A stretch of DNA of 11,491 nt. Source: Isohypsibius dastychi (taxonomy: Eukaryota; Tardigrada; Eutardigrada; Parachela; Isohypsibiidae). The stretch is taken from contig JAQIWT010001289.1 in the NCBI GenBank assembly GCA_034696485.1, forward strand, positions 1-11,491. The letters run 5' to 3'. This document shows positions 8,871 to 11,491 of the stretch, one piece after another; the stretch's first letter is position 1, and each line of letters begins with the position of its first letter. The notes under the pieces were generated by a model. The model saw only the letters and a list, made by a program, of their open reading frames with translations. It was not told where the DNA came from and did not search any database. A program made the position numbers and the translations under genes.

Positions 8871-8887
8871 CCCCCCCCCCCCCCCCC
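8871..8887. repeat. Poly-C run, 17 bases
   Basis: Seventeen consecutive C, preceded by CCCTCA and followed by GGTCG. This is the second long homopolymer C run in the window and has the same orientation as the one at 6700. Confidence 0.9.
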
Positions 8888-9057
8888 GGTCGATCGATTG
8901 AACCCTCCGATACAATCTAACAATCAATTACGTCACCCAATCAAATGTTTTGATACGACTGGGCGATGGTCGCGCATTTCAGAAAATGCATTTCTAAACT
9001 TTCCCATTTTTTTCTACCTTTCCTTCTGACTGTTGTAAGTCGCTCTTTCAGACACTA

Positions 9058-9386
9058 CAATGGATTTAGCTCTGCTGTCTTTTTTCGACGGTAAGACGCC
9101 AGTCAGTACGGCAGGAGATACTGTATGTTCGGAATTCCACATTTAAGCTTGATTCGATTCGATACAGCATAAACACGGGCTGCTTTTGAAATATTCCACT
9201 TCTGCTTTTTGACAGCATCAATCGAAGATTCCACAGATTATTGGAACCAGGCAATCACATTGACTGATGTCCTCCTGAGAAGCTCCAGAAAACGTCTCAA
9301 ACTTGAATGTGGAATTCCGAACGGATCTCCTGCCGTATTGACTGGCGTCGTACCGTCGAAAACAGACAGCAGAGCTAAATATATTG
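9058..9386. mobile_element. Fold-back (MITE-like) element with long terminal inverted repeats
   Basis: The left arm runs about 9058-9150 and the right arm about 9299-9386. Outer ends read CAAT, a 3-base mismatch, then TTTAGCTCTGCTGTC on each inward-facing strand. Outside one indel near the inner end (8 versus 3 bases at about 9120-9127) the arms agree at over 90% by hand count. About 148 bp separates them. The dinucleotide TA flanks both ends (9056-9057, 9387-9388), as expected for Tc1/mariner-type target duplication. There is no transposase, so it would be non-autonomous. A chance TA on both sides is possible. Confidence 0.6.
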
Positions 9387-9388
9387 TA

Positions 9389-10000
9389 CACCGTCCTTTC
9401 TCGGCATTCCACTACCTTCTCCTTCCAGTCTTCTCCACGGTCCAGAAAATAAAACGAACGAGAAGGCCCGTAGACTATAACATTAGGGTCTCTTTCTCTT
9501 CCTTCCACTCAGTTTAAGGGGGATTGGGGCTAGGTGCATCGCACCCCCTGATGTAATAACATTTTGTCGCACCCCTCCGATGTTCTTACATTGTTTTCGT
9601 TTTGGTACGTTCTGGTGGAATTCTCCGACCAGCCCTCTTCCTGTTTTCCTCTTCGTCCTAGTCTTCGTTCTTGTCTGGCCTCATTTGTTTACAACGATTA
9701 GCTATGCCAAAAGTCCGTGATCCGCCAAAAATATGGCATGCTCACACTTCGCCAGAAGAAAGAACTCTTCAAGATGTCTTGCTTTAGGAAAAGCGATCTG
9801 TCGCCGTTTTTCCCGAGCCGTAAATGTTGATTCCTTTAAAGAAAGACTGGGGTCCAGTCTCATTTTTTCAAAAACCAACCGGAAACGGTTTTTGGAATTT
9901 TATGGATTAAAATGATGGCGAATTTCTCTTCCTTCCAGTCGTTCTACTCGTTCTATTTTACCGGTAGCCCCGTTAGCTAGAATGCCGAGAAAGAACGGTG
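9389..10000. mobile_element. Possible TA-flanked element with 21 bp terminal inverted repeats
   Basis: The left end CACCGTCCTTTCTCGGCATTC and the reverse complement of the right end (GCCGAGAAAGAACGGTG, ending at 10000) match with one mismatch over 21 bases. TA borders both ends (9387-9388, 10001-10002), and with the flanking TG/CA the match extends to 25 bases. The interior has no transposase. It contains an imperfect 28 bp tandem repeat at 9541-9596, and its pyrimidine-rich ends resemble each other loosely (CTTCCTTCCA). The right end is 174 bp upstream of the proteasome start codon. It shares its left TA with the fold-back element. Confidence 0.45.
9541..9596. repeat. Imperfect tandem repeat, two 28 bp units
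   Basis: Each unit starts with GCACCCC and continues through GATGT and ACATT. The first also pairs with the preceding GGTGC to form a small stem (9533-9545). It lies inside the putative TA-flanked element. Confidence 0.5.
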
Positions 10001-10018
10001 TACATCTATCGCGCAAAA

Positions 10019-10054
10019 CCTATCCCCATTTCTGTTAGTTGGTGGGTGGATAGG
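10019..10054 (+). other. Short stem-loop upstream of the proteasome gene
   Basis: CCTATCC (10019-10025) pairs with GGATAGG (10048-10054) across a 22 nt loop, about 120 nt before the ATG. It may lie in the promoter or the 5' UTR. No known regulatory element is recognised, and chance occurrence is plausible. Confidence 0.25.
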
Positions 10055-10173
10055 GTAGCTCCGCCGTCGAATGGTTGTAATAGCACGGTGATTTTGCGAT
10101 TTTCCTTTGGCATTTGGATCCTGATTATTTCTTTTCGTGATCTTTCGTTCGTACCGTTAGCTTAGCTTGTGCA

Positions 10174-11385
10174 ATGGAGCCTAAAACAGGATATGACTAT
10201 CTCGCCAAGGAAGATGACTTCGTGATGACACCAATCTCAACAGGAGTAAGACTGGGTTACACTTTCAGCCACTGTTTCATTTTCTCTTCTACGATTGAGA
10301 TGATGTTCAGCAAATTATTTCTCTTTGGTTGACAGACTACCATTGTGTCGGTCGAGTTTGGAAGTGGTGCTGATTCTGGGGTCGTCATTGGAGCTGATTC
10401 GCGTACAACATCCGGGTATGGAGGAACATCTCTGTGTCTGAAGTCAAAGCGCTTGATTTTCTTCTCTTTTTCAGTACTTACGTGTCGAACCGTTTTACGG
10501 ACAAGCTCACTCATGTCACCGAGAATATTTACTGTTGTCGTTCTGGATCTGCTGCAGATACCCAAGCGGTCGCAGACATCGTTGCGTATCATTTGGCGCT
10601 TTTAGAGTAGGTTTCAGTGTTTTTCGACTCGCTGATTAATTACCCAAAAAGATTGACAATCAGATTCGGCGTGATATCCCTGGTTAATTCCTTCATATTT
10701 CAGCTAGAATATTTGCTGCATTATGATCATTGAAGTGTGTTTGATATTGACGTTCTGCATTTTTTCAGAGTCCAGACAGGTGAACCCCCTCGAGTTCGAG
10801 TGGCAGCTAAATTGTTCCAAGAATTATGCTACAATAATCGGGACTCTCTCTCTGCTGGAATCATTTGTGCCGGATGGGACCGCTACGAAGGAGGGCAGGT
10901 TAGATTTGCTGGTTATTCATCGCGAGCTTTTTAATTGTTTTCTGGACAATTTAAATTTTGCAGTAATAATCGATCATTAATTGGCTTGGAAATTTCAGAA
11001 TGACCTGAATTTTCTTCTATTATTTCGATTTGGATCATGGTAAGGTTTTTAAATTTTTTAGTGTTATACTATTCCGCTTGGCGGTATGTGTGTGCGCCAG
11101 CCGGTCGCCACTGGAGGATCCGGAAGCACGTACGTTTTTGGCTACGTCGACCAGAATTTCAGGCCGAATATGAGCAAGCAACAGTGCTTAGATTTCGTTT
11201 CCAACTGTAAGGAACTTTTCAGGAGTAACGAGCATTGTTGCAAGTTTTGATTTCTAGATGTGAGCCTGGCTGTGGCGCGCGATAACGCCAGTGGAGGAGT
11301 TGTCCGTTTGGCCGTTATCAACAAAAATGGAATCGAACGGTTCAATCTCCTTGGAAAAGATATCCCGAGGCATTGGCAGGACTGA
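10174..11385 (+). CDS. PSMB6: Proteasome subunit beta type-6 (beta-1, caspase-like), complete, six exons
   Basis: Exons: 10174-10245, 10336-10415, 10475-10606, 10769-10898, 11062-11206, 11258-11385, joined by GT-AG introns of 90, 59, 162, 163 and 51 bp and giving 228 aa. Residues 1-24 are the propeptide, ending STG. Autocleavage frees Thr25 (TTIVSVEF), the catalytic Thr1 of the mature subunit. Family hallmarks follow: GADSRTTSG with the catalytic-site Asp, FTDKLTHV with the catalytic Lys, [15 protein letters not shown] with the Arg of the acidic-cleavage pocket (Arg45 in the human enzyme), [24 protein letters not shown] and ARDNASGG. The subunit sits in the beta ring of the 20S core and cuts after acidic residues. 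Length fits the human protein (239). It differs in a 4-residue insertion between the first strand and GADS, and in a shorter C-terminus (IPRHWQD). The start is the first ATG, in a GCAATGG context. Confidence 0.96.
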
Positions 11386-11464
11386 GAATATTCTGTTCTC
11401 CATTCATTCATTGTGAACTTGAAATTAATCTTTGAGAATAAGCATAACTTTGCTTGGTTGAAAA

Positions 11465-11491
11465 ATGTCGGAAAAAGAACATCGGAGTAAC
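11465..11491 (+). CDS. Possible start of another gene at the right edge (partial)
   Basis: An ATG in AAAAATG context opens nine codons (MSEKEHRSN) to the end of the window, 79 nt after the proteasome stop. The reading is too short to judge. If real, the tight same-strand spacing would suggest a compact or operon-like pair. No clear trans-splice acceptor is visible before it, only a weak AATAAG near 11436. Confidence 0.2.

Larger units (their letters stand above)
6715..9055. other. Long stretch without a recognised gene
   Basis: Open frames on both strands are short, unrelated to anything I know, and lack coherent exon structure. The longest are 7585-7956 minus (123 codons, Cys-containing, stop codon inside AATAAA on that strand) and 8228-8524 plus (98 codons). 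AATAAA hexamers also occur on the plus strand near 7614 and 7634. A perfect hairpin lies at 7050-7066 and a poly-C run at 8871-8887. The MATH-BTB promoter probably lies at its left end. A diverged or low-conservation gene could be missed. Confidence 0.45.

Noticed and set aside
9218-9508. Minus-strand 96-codon frame with a Cys-rich end faintly like the end of a ZP domain
   Set aside because: The cysteine spacing does not fit ZP well, no other exon supports it, and it spans a repeat arm and the boundary of two elements.
9062-9517. A two-exon plus-strand gene model starting MDLALLSFFDG and splicing into the frame at 9209-9517
   Set aside because: Splice signals exist, but the frame lies across the inverted-repeat arms, the two arms are out of frame with each other because of an indel, and the protein resembles nothing I know.
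1-11491. tRNA, rRNA, CRISPR array or bacterial operon signals
   Set aside because: No tRNA B-box with a matching cloverleaf was seen, no regularly spaced repeats with unique spacers, and the spliced genes are plainly eukaryotic.

Overview
The window is eukaryotic, with spliced genes. Introns are short, GT-AG, and usually end in a pyrimidine-rich TTTCAG or TTCTAG. The proteins, intron style and moderate GC content point to a small ecdysozoan animal. A tardigrade such as Hypsibius or a nematode would fit, and I lean towards tardigrade because the GC looks higher than in most nematodes. I could not test this, so the organism is an inference.

Layout, left to right. (1) Positions 50-356 (minus) are the first coding exon of a secreted or membrane receptor-like protein that runs off the left edge. 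(2) Two tandem plus-strand genes, 1566-2056 and 3244-3721, encode 118 and 115 aa paralogous small secreted proteins. Each has a signal peptide, an acidic linker, a strongly conserved Asn-rich block and a six-cysteine C-terminal domain. Both have one phase-1 intron of about 130 bp and the same promoter layout. They match no family I can name and are the best candidates for something undescribed. (3) Positions 4296-6356 (minus) are a two-exon MATH-BTB protein of the SPOP/BATH type, a presumed Cullin-3 substrate adaptor, with a probable 5' UTR intron. (4) About 2.5 kb (6537-9055) has no recognisable gene and holds short repeats and two poly-C runs. (5) Two adjacent inverted-repeat structures, 9058-9386 and 9389-10000, look like small TA-flanked non-autonomous DNA transposons sharing one TA. 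(6) Positions 10174-11385 (plus) are a complete six-exon proteasome beta-1 subunit gene (PSMB6 / pbs-1 type). A possible next start codon lies 79 nt after its stop, at the right edge.

The genes do not form an obvious pathway. The MATH-BTB adaptor and the proteasome subunit both belong to ubiquitin-dependent degradation, but their proximity is probably incidental. The peptide pair is a local tandem duplication that carried its promoter with it.
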